Positions 1-8,431 of a stretch of DNA of 64,000 nt are shown here, one piece after another. A program made the position numbers and the translations under genes. Source of the DNA: Roseovarius halotolerans (GTDB taxonomy: Bacteria; Pseudomonadota; Alphaproteobacteria; Rhodobacterales; Rhodobacteraceae); contig NZ_FWFU01000004.1 of NCBI RefSeq assembly GCF_900172255.1, positions 434,001 to 498,000 of the forward strand, read 5' to 3'. The notes below the pieces were generated by a model. That model saw only the letters and a list, made by a program, of their open reading frames with translations. It was not told where the DNA came from and made no database searches. The first letter of the stretch is position 1; the number at the start of each line of letters is the position of its first letter.

Positions 1-185
1 GGATGCTCTCGCCGCAAGCGCCGGATCTCCTGCCGCGCCTTGCGCACCGCCTCTGCCGTGACCGCACAAGTATTTATGATTACAGCGTTTTCCAGGCCCG
101 CTTGCTGGCTGAGCTCTTTCATCGCCTCGGTTTCATAGGCGTTGAGGCGGCATCCGAGCGTGGTGAATCGCGGCGCCTGCGTCAT
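1..185 (-). CDS. mtaB: MiaB-like tRNA methylthiotransferase MtaB, N-terminal part only
   Basis: Reading the minus strand from the ATG at 185 gives 61 residues before the window ends. They carry the N-terminal methylthiotransferase signature: TLGCRLNAYETEAM with Cys12, and INTCAVTAEA with Cys40. These are two of the three cysteines that hold the auxiliary iron-sulfur cluster in this family. MtaB adds the methylthio group to t6A at position 37 of ANN-decoding tRNAs. The start overlaps the dapF stop as ATGA (182-185), so the two genes are translationally coupled. The radical-SAM and TRAM domains lie outside the window. The choice of MtaB over MiaB rests on the spacing of these motifs and on the dapF neighbour, and is a family-level judgement. 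Confidence 0.82.
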   Translation of the reverse strand, partial: MTQAPRFTTLGCRLNAYETEAMKELSQQAGLENAVIINTCAVTAEAVRKARQEIRRLRREH

Positions 186-1015
186 CCGATCCCCCTGAGG
201 AACGCATCCGTCAGCACCCCGTCGAACACATGCATCGTCTCGCCCGTCATCCAAACCCCGTCTTCGCGCCACTCCACATGCAGCGTCCCGCCATCCAGGT
301 CTATCCGCACCTTCCGCCCCGTCAGCCCCCGCCGCGCCGCCGCCACCGCCACGGCGCAAGACGACGACCCCGACGCCAACGTCACCCCGACGCCCCGTTC
401 CCAGACCCGCATCCGCAGATGATCCTTGCCGATCAGGCTGGCGACCTGAACGTTCGTGCGCTCGGGATAAAGCGGGTGATGTTCATAGCGCGGGCCGAAC
501 TGCTCAAGGGGAATCGCCTCGGAATCCTCAACAAAAAAAGAGCAATGCGGGTTTCCCATGCCCGTCGCAGCGGGCCCGCCCTCGATCGGCAGTTCCAGTG
601 TATCCATCTCCTCGGCCAGCGGAATGTCGCGCCAGTCAAGCTGCGGCTGGCCCATGTTCACCGAGGTCAGCCCCCCACCCGCATCCACCGCATGAAGATC
701 GCCACGCGCCGAGGTCAGATGCAGGCGCTCGCGCCCGGTCTCGTCCATCAGGAACCGCGCGATACAGCGCGTGGCATTGCCACAGGCCGCTGACGCCGAG
801 CCATCCGAATTATAAAATGTCAGATGCCCATCCGCCGTCCCTTGCGAGATCACCGCAAGCTGGTCGAATCCCACCCCCGTCCGCCGGTCCGCCACGGCAA
901 GAACCAGGGCCGGCGTAACATCGACGCCGCGCGCACGCGCATCCAGCACGACAAAGTCGTTCCCCAGCCCGTGCATTTTCATGAAGGGCAAACCGGTATC
1001 GCTGCGCGTAGTCAT
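182..1015 (-). CDS. dapF: Diaminopimelate epimerase DapF with a Ser at the second catalytic Cys site
   Basis: Predicted cytoplasmic enzyme converting LL- to meso-diaminopimelate for lysine and peptidoglycan. The 277 residues fit the family length. The N-terminal signature MKMHGLGNDFVV is at residues 12-23, the first catalytic-site motif AACGNATRC has Cys78, and GMGNPHCSFF is at 152-161. The second catalytic motif, usually ACGTGACA or similar, reads LASGSSSCAVA at residues 213-223, so the position of the usual Cys is Ser215; the codon is TCG. A Cys five residues on (Cys220) remains. Start is taken at 1015, but Met12 would also match the family N-terminus. The gene is coupled to mtaB by an ATGA overlap. 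The identity is secure; the meaning of the substitution is not. Confidence 0.93.
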   Translation of the reverse strand: MTTRSDTGLPFMKMHGLGNDFVVLDARARGVDVTPALVLAVADRRTGVGFDQLAVISQGTADGHLTFYNSDGSASAACGNATRCIARFLMDETGRERLHLTSARGDLHAVDAGGGLTSVNMGQPQLDWRDIPLAEEMDTLELPIEGGPAATGMGNPHCSFFVEDSEAIPLEQFGPRYEHHPLYPERTNVQVASLIGKDHLRMRVWERGVGVTLASGSSSCAVAVAAARRGLTGRKVRIDLDGGTLHVEWREDGVWMTGETMHVFDGVLTDAFLRGIG

Positions 1016-1122
1016 GAGCGGGCATATAAACCTCGTGTCGAAACGAATCCAGCGTCCATGACCAAAACCGGCAATTTCGGGCTTGACCCCCTGCCCGCCA
1101 CTTTCTAGATAGGCCGCCTAGT

Positions 1123-1198
1123 GGGCCGTTAGCTCAGTTGGTAGAGCAACTGACTTTTAATCAGTGGGTCGCAGGTTCGAATCCTGCACGGCTCACCA
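1123..1198 (+). tRNA. tRNA-Lys(TTT)
   Basis: A 76-nt cloverleaf with encoded CCA. The acceptor stem GGGCCGT pairs with ACGGCTC. The anticodon stem ACTGA/TCAGT encloses loop CTTTTAA, giving anticodon TTT. The T arm GCAGGTTCGAATCCTGC is standard. It stands alone between dapF (divergent) and a convergent hydratase gene. Confidence 0.97.
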
Positions 1199-1259
1199 CT
1201 TATCCGGAATTTCTGCAAGCCGGGATGGCGCTTGTGGACGTGATGCGAGAGCGTCTGAA

Positions 1260-2000
1260 TCAGGCGGCGTCTAGACGCATCTCGAGGGTGCCAAGCCCGT
1301 CGATCTGCCCGGCAATGTTGAGCCCCGGGCTGAGCCAGGGCAACCCGTTGAGCGAACCCGTGATCACCACCTGCCCCGGCTGCCAGCCCCCGCAATGTGC
1401 ACCGATGGCGAGGGCGAACTTGCACAGCGTTTCAAAGGCATCGCCACCAGGAACCCTTGCGGCGCCGTCCAGCAGCACCTCGCTTCCGGCCTGAAGCCGC
1501 CCCGCGGCGCGGGTCACGTCCTGCGCCCGCCAGTCGCGCAAGGGATCGCCCAGGACCACGGCACCGTTGATCTGGTTGTCAGCCATTTTCAACAAGGGAT
1601 CGGCCGCGACCGGATCGGCGATGCGCGCACGCACCAATTCAAGCGCAGGCAAGAGCTCTACCGCCGCGCGCAGGCGCGAGGCGAAATCAGATGCCATCGG
1701 ATCGGGCAGAGGTTCGAGCAGGCGAAAGGCGTATTCCATCTCGACCCCAACCGCTTCCTTAGCCGGAATCGATAGGGTTGCGGGGCTGTCATGAATGTCG
1801 CTGGAATAGATCGGCGCGATCACGATGGGCGCATCGGGCGGGCACGCCACCTTGAAGCCCCCTACCGGCCCAAAGGACGCAGCCAACCGCTCCTGAACCT
1901 CAAAGGCGCCTTCGCGGGTCAGCCCCTCCCCGGCGCTGTTGGGCACCTTGGTGCCGCCACGGCGGGCCTGTGCGAGCAATCGGGCCAGTGCCTCGGGCAT
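1260..2000 (-). CDS. 2-keto-4-pentenoate hydratase-like protein (MhpD/FAH superfamily)
   Basis: A 246-residue protein of the 2-oxopent-4-enoate hydratase / fumarylacetoacetate hydrolase fold. Family members hydrate 2-oxo-4-enoic acids or decarboxylate 4-oxalocrotonate using one divalent metal. The metal ligands appear to be Glu87 and Glu89 in VGVEMEYAF and Glu121 in ALELVRAR, and GGFK (Lys50) matches the conserved active-site lysine region. The C-terminal TGSLNGLPWL motif is typical. The start at 2000 follows a good AGGAG. It is the last gene of a minus-strand run with the CoA-transferase and crotonase, 24 nt after the former. Substrate cannot be read from the sequence. An aromatic meta-cleavage role is not supported by any neighbour. 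Confidence 0.78.
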   Translation of the reverse strand: MPEALARLLAQARRGGTKVPNSAGEGLTREGAFEVQERLAASFGPVGGFKVACPPDAPIVIAPIYSSDIHDSPATLSIPAKEAVGVEMEYAFRLLEPLPDPMASDFASRLRAAVELLPALELVRARIADPVAADPLLKMADNQINGAVVLGDPLRDWRAQDVTRAAGRLQAGSEVLLDGAARVPGGDAFETLCKFALAIGAHCGGWQPGQVVITGSLNGLPWLSPGLNIAGQIDGLGTLEMRLDAA

Positions 2001-2024
2001 GATGACTCCTGTTCGTGATCTGTC

Positions 2025-3248
2025 TCAGGCCGCGATCACCGCGCCTGCCGCGATCATCGCTTCGATTGTCGCGTCGTCATAGCCCGCCTCGTCCAGAACG
2101 TCACGGCTGTGCTGGCCCAGAACCGGGGCGGGGCAATTGATGCTGGCAGGTGTCTCACTGAACTTGACAGGATGCCCGAGGGTCTTGACCTGACCGGCCG
2201 TGGGGTGATCGAGCGACACGATCATGTCGCGCGCCAGCGCCTGCGGATCGGCCTGCATCTCCATGATGCTCAGAACCGGGCCTGCGGGCAGGCCGGCGCG
2301 CTCCATCCGCTCGAGCCAAGTGGCGGTGGTTTCGCCTGCCAGCTTTTCGTTCAGGATCTGCTCCAGTTCGGGCAAGTGCTGCATGCGGTCGTGATTGCTG
2401 GAAAAGCGGGGATCCGTCCCCAGTTCAGGCGCACCGATCACGTCCAGGAAACGCTCCCAGTTGCGCTGGTTCGCGGCGCCGACATTGATCCAGCCATCGG
2501 ATGTGCGAAACGATTGGTAGGGCGCATTGAGGGGGTGCGCCGAGCCAAGCGGCCCCGGCGACGCGCCCGTGGCGAAGGCGATGGCGGATTGCCAATAGGT
2601 CTGGGTGATCGCCGCCTCGAACAATGACGTATCGACCTTCTGGCCCTCGCCGGTCTGAAGCATCCGCGCATAGGCTGCCGAAACGCCCATTGCCCCGATG
2701 ATCCCGGCGGTGATGTCGGAAATCGGCGCACCCGGTTTCACCGGTGGGCGGCCCGGCCCTTCGCCCGTGATCGACATCAGGCCAGACATGCCCTGCGCGA
2801 TCAGGTCGAACCCGCCACGCTGCGCATAGGGGCCGGTGCGCCCGAAGCCCGAAATCTCGCAATAGATCAGGCGCGGATTGATCCGGCGCAGCTCCTCATA
2901 GCCAAGGCCAAGACGCTCCATCGTGCCCATGCGGTAGTTCTCGATCACCACATCCGCGGTTTCCAGAAGCCGCCTGAGGGCGGTCACGGCATCGGCCTGC
3001 TTGAGGTTCAGCGCAATGCCCCGCTTGTTGCGGTTCATCATCATGTAGGCGGCGGATTCTCCATTGATCGCGGGGGGCACGAAACGGCGGCTGTCGTCTC
3101 CGTCGGGCTTTTCCACCTTGATCACGTCGGCGCCCATATCGGCCAGCATCAGTCCACAGACCGGCCCGGCCATGATATGCGCCAGTTCGATCACCTTCAT
3201 TCCGGCAAGCGGGCCGGTAGCGTTGCGCGGGTTCACGTCCCCGTCCAT
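2025..3248 (-). CDS. CaiB/BaiF (class III) CoA-transferase
   Basis: A 407-residue class III CoA-transferase, which moves CoA between carboxylic acids through an aspartyl-CoA thioester. The family start LAGMKVIELAHIMAGPVCG (residues 14-32), the VIKVEKPDGDDSRRF stretch and QADAVTALRRLLETADVVIEN are all present. Asp178 in PISDITAGIIGA aligns with the catalytic Asp of formyl-CoA transferase. The gene overlaps the upstream crotonase by 16 nt, so the two are very likely made together. With a TRAP importer just upstream, the likely job is CoA activation of an imported organic acid; the acid is unknown. Confidence 0.88.
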   Translation of the reverse strand: MDGDVNPRNATGPLAGMKVIELAHIMAGPVCGLMLADMGADVIKVEKPDGDDSRRFVPPAINGESAAYMMMNRNKRGIALNLKQADAVTALRRLLETADVVIENYRMGTMERLGLGYEELRRINPRLIYCEISGFGRTGPYAQRGGFDLIAQGMSGLMSITGEGPGRPPVKPGAPISDITAGIIGAMGVSAAYARMLQTGEGQKVDTSLFEAAITQTYWQSAIAFATGASPGPLGSAHPLNAPYQSFRTSDGWINVGAANQRNWERFLDVIGAPELGTDPRFSSNHDRMQHLPELEQILNEKLAGETTATWLERMERAGLPAGPVLSIMEMQADPQALARDMIVSLDHPTAGQVKTLGHPVKFSETPASINCPAPVLGQHSRDVLDEAGYDDATIEAMIAAGAVIAA

Positions 3249-4006
3249 TGCGGCTTCTCCTTGGCAAGAAATGCTTCCAGACCGTGGCGGAAATCATTGC
3301 TCATGTAACACAGCTCTATCAGGTCGGAATCTTCGGCACGGGCGGCTGCCTGATTGCGCCGCATCGCTTCCTTGGTCGCACGCAGCGTGAGTGGGGCCAT
3401 CTTCGCCAGATGCATTGCCAGCGACTCCGCGCGCTCCATCAGGGCGGCCTCGTCGGGCAGGATCTCGGTTACCAAGCCACAGTTCAGCGCCTCGTTGGCT
3501 TCGATCAGGCGGGCTGTGAAGATCATCTCGCGCACACGGCCCGCTCCCATCAAGGCGCTGAGCCGCCCGAGATTCGCTGCTGCAAGGCAGTTGCCCAAGG
3601 TCCGCGCGATTGGGAATCCGAACTTCAGGCTGGCGCTGGCGATGCGCAGATCGCAAGCCGCCGCGATCGCCGCGCCGCCGCCGGTGCATGCGCCGTTGAT
3701 GGCAGCGACAGTCGGAACCGGGCAACGCTCGACTGCTTCGAGCACCGCGTCGATCCGGGCTTCGTAGTCCAACGCATCCTGCGCCTTATCAAAGGCACGA
3801 AACTGGGTCATATCGGTGCCCGCGGCAAAGGCCTTGCCGCCAGCACCCGACAGCACCACGGCGCGCACGCTCCCGTCCTCAGGCACATTACGACACAGAT
3901 CGGCCAGAGCCTCATACATCGCGAAAGTCAGCGCGTTGCGCGCCTCCGGGCGGTTGAACGTGATCCAGAGCGTCTGTCCGCTCAGCGAATGTGTCAGTTC
4001 ACTCAT
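3233..4006 (-). CDS. Enoyl-CoA hydratase/isomerase-family protein (crotonase fold, atypical active site)
   Basis: A 257-residue crotonase-fold protein. Both oxyanion-hole regions are clear: GKAFAAGTDM (residues 57-66) and INGACTGGGAAIAAACDLRI (103-122). The two glutamates that activate water in true hydratases are absent: GGGCE reads GGGAA (Ala113), and the QPE of the second site reads FPI (Ile133). It is therefore unlikely to be a simple 2-enoyl-CoA hydratase; an isomerase, thioesterase, racemase or C-C lyase role is open. Start 4006 is chosen because AGG lies about 8 nt upstream and the homology begins there. It lies 7 nt after dctM and overlaps the CoA-transferase, placing it in the TRAP operon. 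Confidence 0.85.
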   Translation of the reverse strand: MSELTHSLSGQTLWITFNRPEARNALTFAMYEALADLCRNVPEDGSVRAVVLSGAGGKAFAAGTDMTQFRAFDKAQDALDYEARIDAVLEAVERCPVPTVAAINGACTGGGAAIAAACDLRIASASLKFGFPIARTLGNCLAAANLGRLSALMGAGRVREMIFTARLIEANEALNCGLVTEILPDEAALMERAESLAMHLAKMAPLTLRATKEAMRRNQAAARAEDSDLIELCYMSNDFRHGLEAFLAKEKPQWTGT

Positions 4007-4013
4007 AGGAACC

Positions 4014-5294
4014 TCATCTGTAGAAATATTCGACCAGGAAGAGCGGCACCGAAGGCACATAGGTGCACAGCATCAGCACCGCCAAGAGAACCCCGACAAA
4101 CCACACATTGACCTTGGACACCTCCCAGATGTTGGCGCGCGCCACGGCACACGACGTGATCAACACCGACGCCACCGGCGGCGTTTGCTGACCGATTGCA
4201 AGGTTCAGCGTCACGACGAGACCGAAATGCACCGGGTCGATGCCCGCCGCGTTGATCAGCGGGATCACGATGGGAACGACCAAGATGATCGCCGCCGCCG
4301 AATGGAGGAAGAAGCCGATGACCAGGAAAAAGAAATTCAGGATCAGCAGGATCAACCATTGCTCGGATGTGACCGACAGGATGCCTCGCGCCAGTTCCTG
4401 GGGAATCTGGGCACGCGTAAGGAAGCCGCCCATCAGGACCGAAGCCGCCACCAGCAGCATCACGATTGCCGTTTGCATACCACCATCCAGCATGGCACGG
4501 CGCAGGTGCTTGACGTCGATCTCGCGATACCAGATCGACACGATGATCGCGGCGATCACTGCAAGGCCCGCCGCCTCGGTGGCGGTAACAAAGCCGCCGA
4601 AGATGCCGCCAAGGATGATCACCGGCAGGGAAAAGGCCGGAAGAGCATCGATGAAGGTCTCGCGCAGGCGCGGGATGTTGAAGGCGTCTTCAGTCGGCAG
4701 GTTGTAACGGCGCGCAAAGATGTAGGCGACCAGCATCAGCCCGGCCGCCCCCAGCAGGCCCGGCACCACGCCCGCGACGAACAACTGCTCGACCGAGGTA
4801 TTGGCCGAAGCCGCGTAGAGGATCATCGGGATCGAAGGCGGAATGATGATCGCCAGCGAGGCCGAAGACGATGTAACGGAAGCCGAAAGCTCCTTGGAAT
4901 AGCCGCGCTTCTTCATCTGCGGTATGAGGATTGAGCCCATAGCCGCAACATCCGCCACCGCCGAGCCGGAGATTTCCGCGAAGAACAGCGACACGCCGAT
5001 ATTGACCATCGCCAGCCCGCCCCGGATGAACCCGATCAATGCCGAGACGAAATTGATCAGCCGGTCCGTGACCCCACCCGCATTCATGATCGCGCCCGCC
5101 AGAACGAACATCGGGATGGCGATCAGAGAGAACTTGGTCGAGCCGTCATACATGTCGAGAGCGATGGTCACGAGGCTCGAGGGGCCCTCGCTGACAAGCA
5201 GGCCCAGGACTCCCGCCAGCGCAAGCGCGACTGCGATCGGAACATTTATACAGATCATCGCAACCAGTGCGACGAAAATGGCAAGCATAAGCAT
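4014..5294 (-). CDS. dctM: TRAP transporter large permease DctM
   Basis: A 426-residue hydrophobic protein with the features of the TRAP large subunit: about 12 membrane segments, the FFAEISGSAVADVAAMGSIL motif (residues 103-122) and IIIPPSIPMILYA. It forms the sodium-driven channel that takes substrate from DctP. Its ATG overlaps the dctQ stop by one base (TGATG at 5292-5296), so translation is coupled. The following crotonase and CoA-transferase are in the same run, which suggests that the transported acid feeds them. Confidence 0.95.
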   Translation of the reverse strand: MLMLAIFVALVAMICINVPIAVALALAGVLGLLVSEGPSSLVTIALDMYDGSTKFSLIAIPMFVLAGAIMNAGGVTDRLINFVSALIGFIRGGLAMVNIGVSLFFAEISGSAVADVAAMGSILIPQMKKRGYSKELSASVTSSSASLAIIIPPSIPMILYAASANTSVEQLFVAGVVPGLLGAAGLMLVAYIFARRYNLPTEDAFNIPRLRETFIDALPAFSLPVIILGGIFGGFVTATEAAGLAVIAAIIVSIWYREIDVKHLRRAMLDGGMQTAIVMLLVAASVLMGGFLTRAQIPQELARGILSVTSEQWLILLILNFFFLVIGFFLHSAAAIILVVPIVIPLINAAGIDPVHFGLVVTLNLAIGQQTPPVASVLITSCAVARANIWEVSKVNVWFVGVLLAVLMLCTYVPSVPLFLVEYFYR

Positions 5295-5845
5295 CAGGCT
5301 CGACCCTCATTCTTGTGCAGTTCGATCTCGACCTCTTCTTCGATCTCGGCATGTTCCAGTGAAATGCCCCGCCGCGTCTTGGACCAATACTCGGGCAAAC
5401 TCAGCAACTGGCAGATCATGAAGAGGATGGCGCCGATGGGAATGACCGATTGCGTCAGTTGCACCGGCACCCAGGTCAGCGAAACCAGCCGGTCACCGGC
5501 CAGCACCTCGAGAACCTGAAGGCCAGCACGCGCCATCAGGAAGAAGAAGGTCAGAACCAGAAGCTCCCCAAGCAACACCGCGCCCAGGCGAAACTTTGGC
5601 GGTAGCGCCAGAAGAACCGAGTCGAACCCGATATGACGTCGATGCAGCGCCGCGAGCGCCGAACCATAATAGGTTATCCACGCCAGCATGATTGCGGCGA
5701 CTTCGTCATACCAAGAAAAGCTCTGCCCCATCAGGCGGGCGAGAACGGCGACGATCACGATCAGGGTCAGCATGACCATCAAGACAATCGTTATGCCTTC
5801 CAGGATACGACTGACGAACTGATTGATGCGATACAAAACGGTCAT
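5294..5845 (-). CDS. dctQ: TRAP transporter small permease DctQ
   Basis: A 183-residue inner-membrane protein with four predicted hydrophobic segments and the usual DctQ pattern (VLARLMGQSFSWYDEVAAIM, then HIGFDSVLLALPP). It bridges the large permease and stabilises the complex. The acidic C-terminal tail is cytoplasmic. It lies between dctP, from which it is separated by a strong hairpin, and dctM, which it overlaps by one base. Confidence 0.93.
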   Translation of the reverse strand: MTVLYRINQFVSRILEGITIVLMVMLTLIVIVAVLARLMGQSFSWYDEVAAIMLAWITYYGSALAALHRRHIGFDSVLLALPPKFRLGAVLLGELLVLTFFFLMARAGLQVLEVLAGDRLVSLTWVPVQLTQSVIPIGAILFMICQLLSLPEYWSKTRRGISLEHAEIEEEVEIELHKNEGRA

Positions 5846-5933
5846 TTTTGCTTTCTTTTCGCAGAAGGCCCGCCGCGGCTCATGACATAAGAGGCCGTCG
5901 GCACCGAGATACGGAGACGCAAGACAATAAGAA

Positions 5934-5960
5934 CCGGCGGCCCGTCAGACGGGCCGCCGG
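5934..5960 (-). terminator. Intercistronic hairpin between dctP and dctQ
   Basis: A perfect 12-bp stem CCGGCGGCCCGT/ACGGGCCGCCGG with a 3-nt loop, 16 nt past the dctP stop. There is no T-run, so it is more likely an RNA 3'-end stabiliser or partial terminator. That would raise DctP output above the permeases, as is common in binding-protein operons. Confidence 0.7.
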
Positions 5961-5975
5961 AAAAAGTTCACCGGG

Positions 5976-6950
5976 TCAGCCCGACTGGGCCAGACCCATC
6001 ACTTCGTCGATCATTTCCTGAGCACCGTCGACCTCGGCGGCGAAGCCCTCGTAGATCGGCTTGGATGCCTCGATGAACGCCGCCTTGTCGGCCTCGTTCA
6101 CCTCAACACCGGCGTCCTTGATCACGCCAAGAAGCTCCTCTTCCAGCTGCGCCGCCTTTTCATAAGTGAAATCCTGGGTCTTGCTCGCGCAGTCACGCAG
6201 CAAGGTCTGGACGTCTTCGGGGTGGCTCGAGAATGTCTTGTCCGACGCCAGGATATAGGCCGGCGTGTAGACGTGCCCGGTGATCGAAAGGTATTTCTGC
6301 ACTTCCTGGAACTTGGCCGAGGCAATCTGAGCATAGGGGTTTTCCTGCCCGTCGATCACACCCGTCTGCAACGCGGTGAACACGTCGGAGAAGGCCATCG
6401 GGGTCGGATTCGCACCGTATTCCTGGAACATCTTCACGCGCCATGCGCCATTGGGCGTGCGCAGTTTCACGCCCTTCAGATCCTCGGGCGTGTTGATCGG
6501 GCGCACGTTGTTGGTGATATGACGAAAACCGTTCTCGGCGAGCCCGACGATATAGTAACCGTTCTCCTGCGCCGCCGACTGGAACTTGTCCATCATGGCA
6601 CCCTGCACCCGGCGCATGTGGTCGCGGTCCTGGATGATATAGGGCATCTCGAAGATACCGAACACGTCGTCCACCGACGACATCACCGAGGACGGCAGTG
6701 CGAAGTCGACCTGGCCCAGCTTGAGCTTCTGCAAAAGCTCCTTGTCCTTGCCAAGCTGGGACGAGCCGAAGGTCTGCACTTCGATCTTGCCCTCCGAAGC
6801 ACTGCCCACGCATTCAGCAAAATTGTTGACGCTGGCCTCGAAAAGAGAGCCGGGCGCGCCGACATGGCCGAACTTCATCGTGATATCGGCGGCCATTGCG
6901 GGCGCCGCCATCAGCGCGGCAACGGTTGTTGCGATAAGAGTCTTTTTCAT
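5976..6950 (-). CDS. dctP: TRAP transporter periplasmic substrate-binding protein DctP
   Basis: A 324-residue secreted protein with a classical signal peptide (MKKTLIATTVAALMAAPAMA, cleavage after residue 20). The DctP-family core is clear: LRTPNGAWRVKMFQEYGANP followed by AFSDVFTALQTGVIDGQENP, where Arg in the first motif normally clamps the substrate carboxylate. This points to an organic acid ligand but not to which one. The start follows AGGGAGG. It is the first gene of the dctP-Q-M-crotonase-CoA-transferase-hydratase run, with 170 bp of non-coding DNA upstream that should hold the promoter. Confidence 0.95.
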   Translation of the reverse strand: MKKTLIATTVAALMAAPAMAADITMKFGHVGAPGSLFEASVNNFAECVGSASEGKIEVQTFGSSQLGKDKELLQKLKLGQVDFALPSSVMSSVDDVFGIFEMPYIIQDRDHMRRVQGAMMDKFQSAAQENGYYIVGLAENGFRHITNNVRPINTPEDLKGVKLRTPNGAWRVKMFQEYGANPTPMAFSDVFTALQTGVIDGQENPYAQIASAKFQEVQKYLSITGHVYTPAYILASDKTFSSHPEDVQTLLRDCASKTQDFTYEKAAQLEEELLGVIKDAGVEVNEADKAAFIEASKPIYEGFAAEVDGAQEMIDEVMGLAQSG

Positions 6951-7120
6951 TGGATCCTCCCTTGGTTTTCGATCAATGCACGGGCGAAATCACCGGAAAT
7001 TTACGTCTTCTTGTTCACCTCGTCCGCGCGGTTGGCACTTGCGTCTTCGGGGCAACCGCTTCGCCCCTATCGTGCAGCGATCGGCCTCCTCCTGCCGCTC
7101 GCTGCATGGGTTCTTCGTCT

Positions 7121-8308
7121 TCAGGCTGCGGCGCGGGCACCATCGAACTTGCGCCCCAACACCTCCATTGCTGCCTGCACACCGCCCGCCTTATGCGGCA
7201 CACCCGCATCGCGCAGGCCCATTTCGACCCCCGACAGGGTGCCGCACAGCATCAGGTCGTTGAAGTCACCGAGATGGCCAATGCGGAACACCCGGTCTGC
7301 GACCTTGGAAAGGCCATTCCCCAGCGACATATCGTAATGGCGCAAGGTTACCGCCCGGAAGTTGTCAGCCGAATGACCCTCAGGCATCATCACCGCCGTC
7401 AACACAGGCGAGCGATGCTCGGGCACCTTGCACAACACATCGAGCCCCCATGCCTCGACCGCAGCGCGCGCGGCCTCTCCATGGCGCTTGTGACGCGCAA
7501 AGACATTCTCAAGACCCTCTTCATGCAACAGCATGTCGAGCGCCTCGTTCAGTCCATACAGCAGGTTTGTCGCCGGAGTGTAGGGGAAATAGCCCGTCTT
7601 GTTGGGGCCTTCCATCTCGTCCCAGCTCCAGTATGAGCGCTTCAAACCAGCGGCTTCGGACGCTTTGATCGCCTTCTCGCTGATCGCGTTGAACGACAGG
7701 CCCGGCGGCAACATCAGCCCTTTCTGAGACCCCGAAACCGTAACATCGACACCCCATTCATCATGGCGGAAATCGACCGAGGCCAGCGACGAGATCGTAT
7801 CGACCATCAACAGCGCGGGATGCTTTGCGGCGTCCATTGCGCGGCGCACGTCATGAATGGGCGATACCGCGCCGGTAGAGGTTTCATTATGAACCACGCA
7901 GACCGCCTTGATTTCGTGACCGGCGTCCTCGCGCAATCGCGCTTCGATCGCATCGGCGTCGGCACCACTGCGCCAGTCGCCCTCGATGAAGACCGGGTTC
8001 AGGCCCAGCTTCTCGGCTAATCCCTTCCAGAGCGTCGCGAAATGGCCGGTCTCGAACATCAGCACGCTGTCTCCAGGCGATAGAGTGTTGACCAGTGCCG
8101 CCTCCCAGGCGCCTGTGCCCGACGACGGATAGATCACCACCCGCGATTCGGTCTTGAAGACGGCCTTCATCCCTTCGAGCGCCTTGCGGCCCACATCGGC
8201 AAAGGCCGGTCCACGGTGGTCCATGGTGGGATAATCCATCGCACGCAGGATGCGGTCGGGGACATTGGAGGGGCCAGGGATCTGCAGAAAGTGTCGGCCA
8301 GCGGTCAT
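7121..8308 (-). CDS. Class V aminotransferase, serine--glyoxylate aminotransferase type
   Basis: A 395-residue fold-type I PLP enzyme. IPGPSNVPDRIL (residues 10-21), SSGTGAWEAAL (62-72), MVDTISSLASVDFRHDEWGVD and SGSQKGLMLPPGL with the Schiff-base Lys196 fit the serine-glyoxylate aminotransferase group, which makes glycine and hydroxypyruvate from serine and glyoxylate. The related aspartate-glyoxylate enzyme BhcA of the beta-hydroxyaspartate cycle is an alternative; the other bhc genes are not next to it, so I prefer the serine enzyme. It is divergent from the FAD/Fe-S dehydrogenase across a 123-bp region. If that enzyme makes glyoxylate, the pair forms a glycolate-to-glycine route. Confidence 0.82.
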   Translation of the reverse strand: MTAGRHFLQIPGPSNVPDRILRAMDYPTMDHRGPAFADVGRKALEGMKAVFKTESRVVIYPSSGTGAWEAALVNTLSPGDSVLMFETGHFATLWKGLAEKLGLNPVFIEGDWRSGADADAIEARLREDAGHEIKAVCVVHNETSTGAVSPIHDVRRAMDAAKHPALLMVDTISSLASVDFRHDEWGVDVTVSGSQKGLMLPPGLSFNAISEKAIKASEAAGLKRSYWSWDEMEGPNKTGYFPYTPATNLLYGLNEALDMLLHEEGLENVFARHKRHGEAARAAVEAWGLDVLCKVPEHRSPVLTAVMMPEGHSADNFRAVTLRHYDMSLGNGLSKVADRVFRIGHLGDFNDLMLCGTLSGVEMGLRDAGVPHKAGGVQAAMEVLGRKFDGARAAA

Positions 8309-8367
8309 GATCTCTCTCCCAGAATAGCTCTGCGCCCCTCAAGGACGGGGCGATTGAATCTGGTTGA

Positions 8368-8386
8368 ATTGAATTCTGAATTCAAT
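8368..8386. promoter_or_regulatory. Perfect inverted repeat in the divergent promoter region, candidate operator
   Basis: ATTGAATTC-T-GAATTCAAT, a 9-bp perfect inverted repeat about one central base, lies in an AT-rich 123-bp region between the divergent aminotransferase and FAD/Fe-S genes. A further TTGAAT copy lies just upstream. A GntR/FCD regulator gene is in the same operon as the dehydrogenase, so it is the natural candidate to bind here. Binding is inferred. Confidence 0.6.
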
Positions 8387-8431
8387 ATTCTGTCAATACG
8401 TCATTGAAATATTTTTACGAGGACGGGCCGA

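Noticed and set aside
7121..8308. Calling the aminotransferase BhcA of the beta-hydroxyaspartate cycle
   Set aside because: The other bhc genes (aldolase, dehydratase, imine reductase) are not adjacent, and the N-terminal sequence reads as the serine-glyoxylate type.
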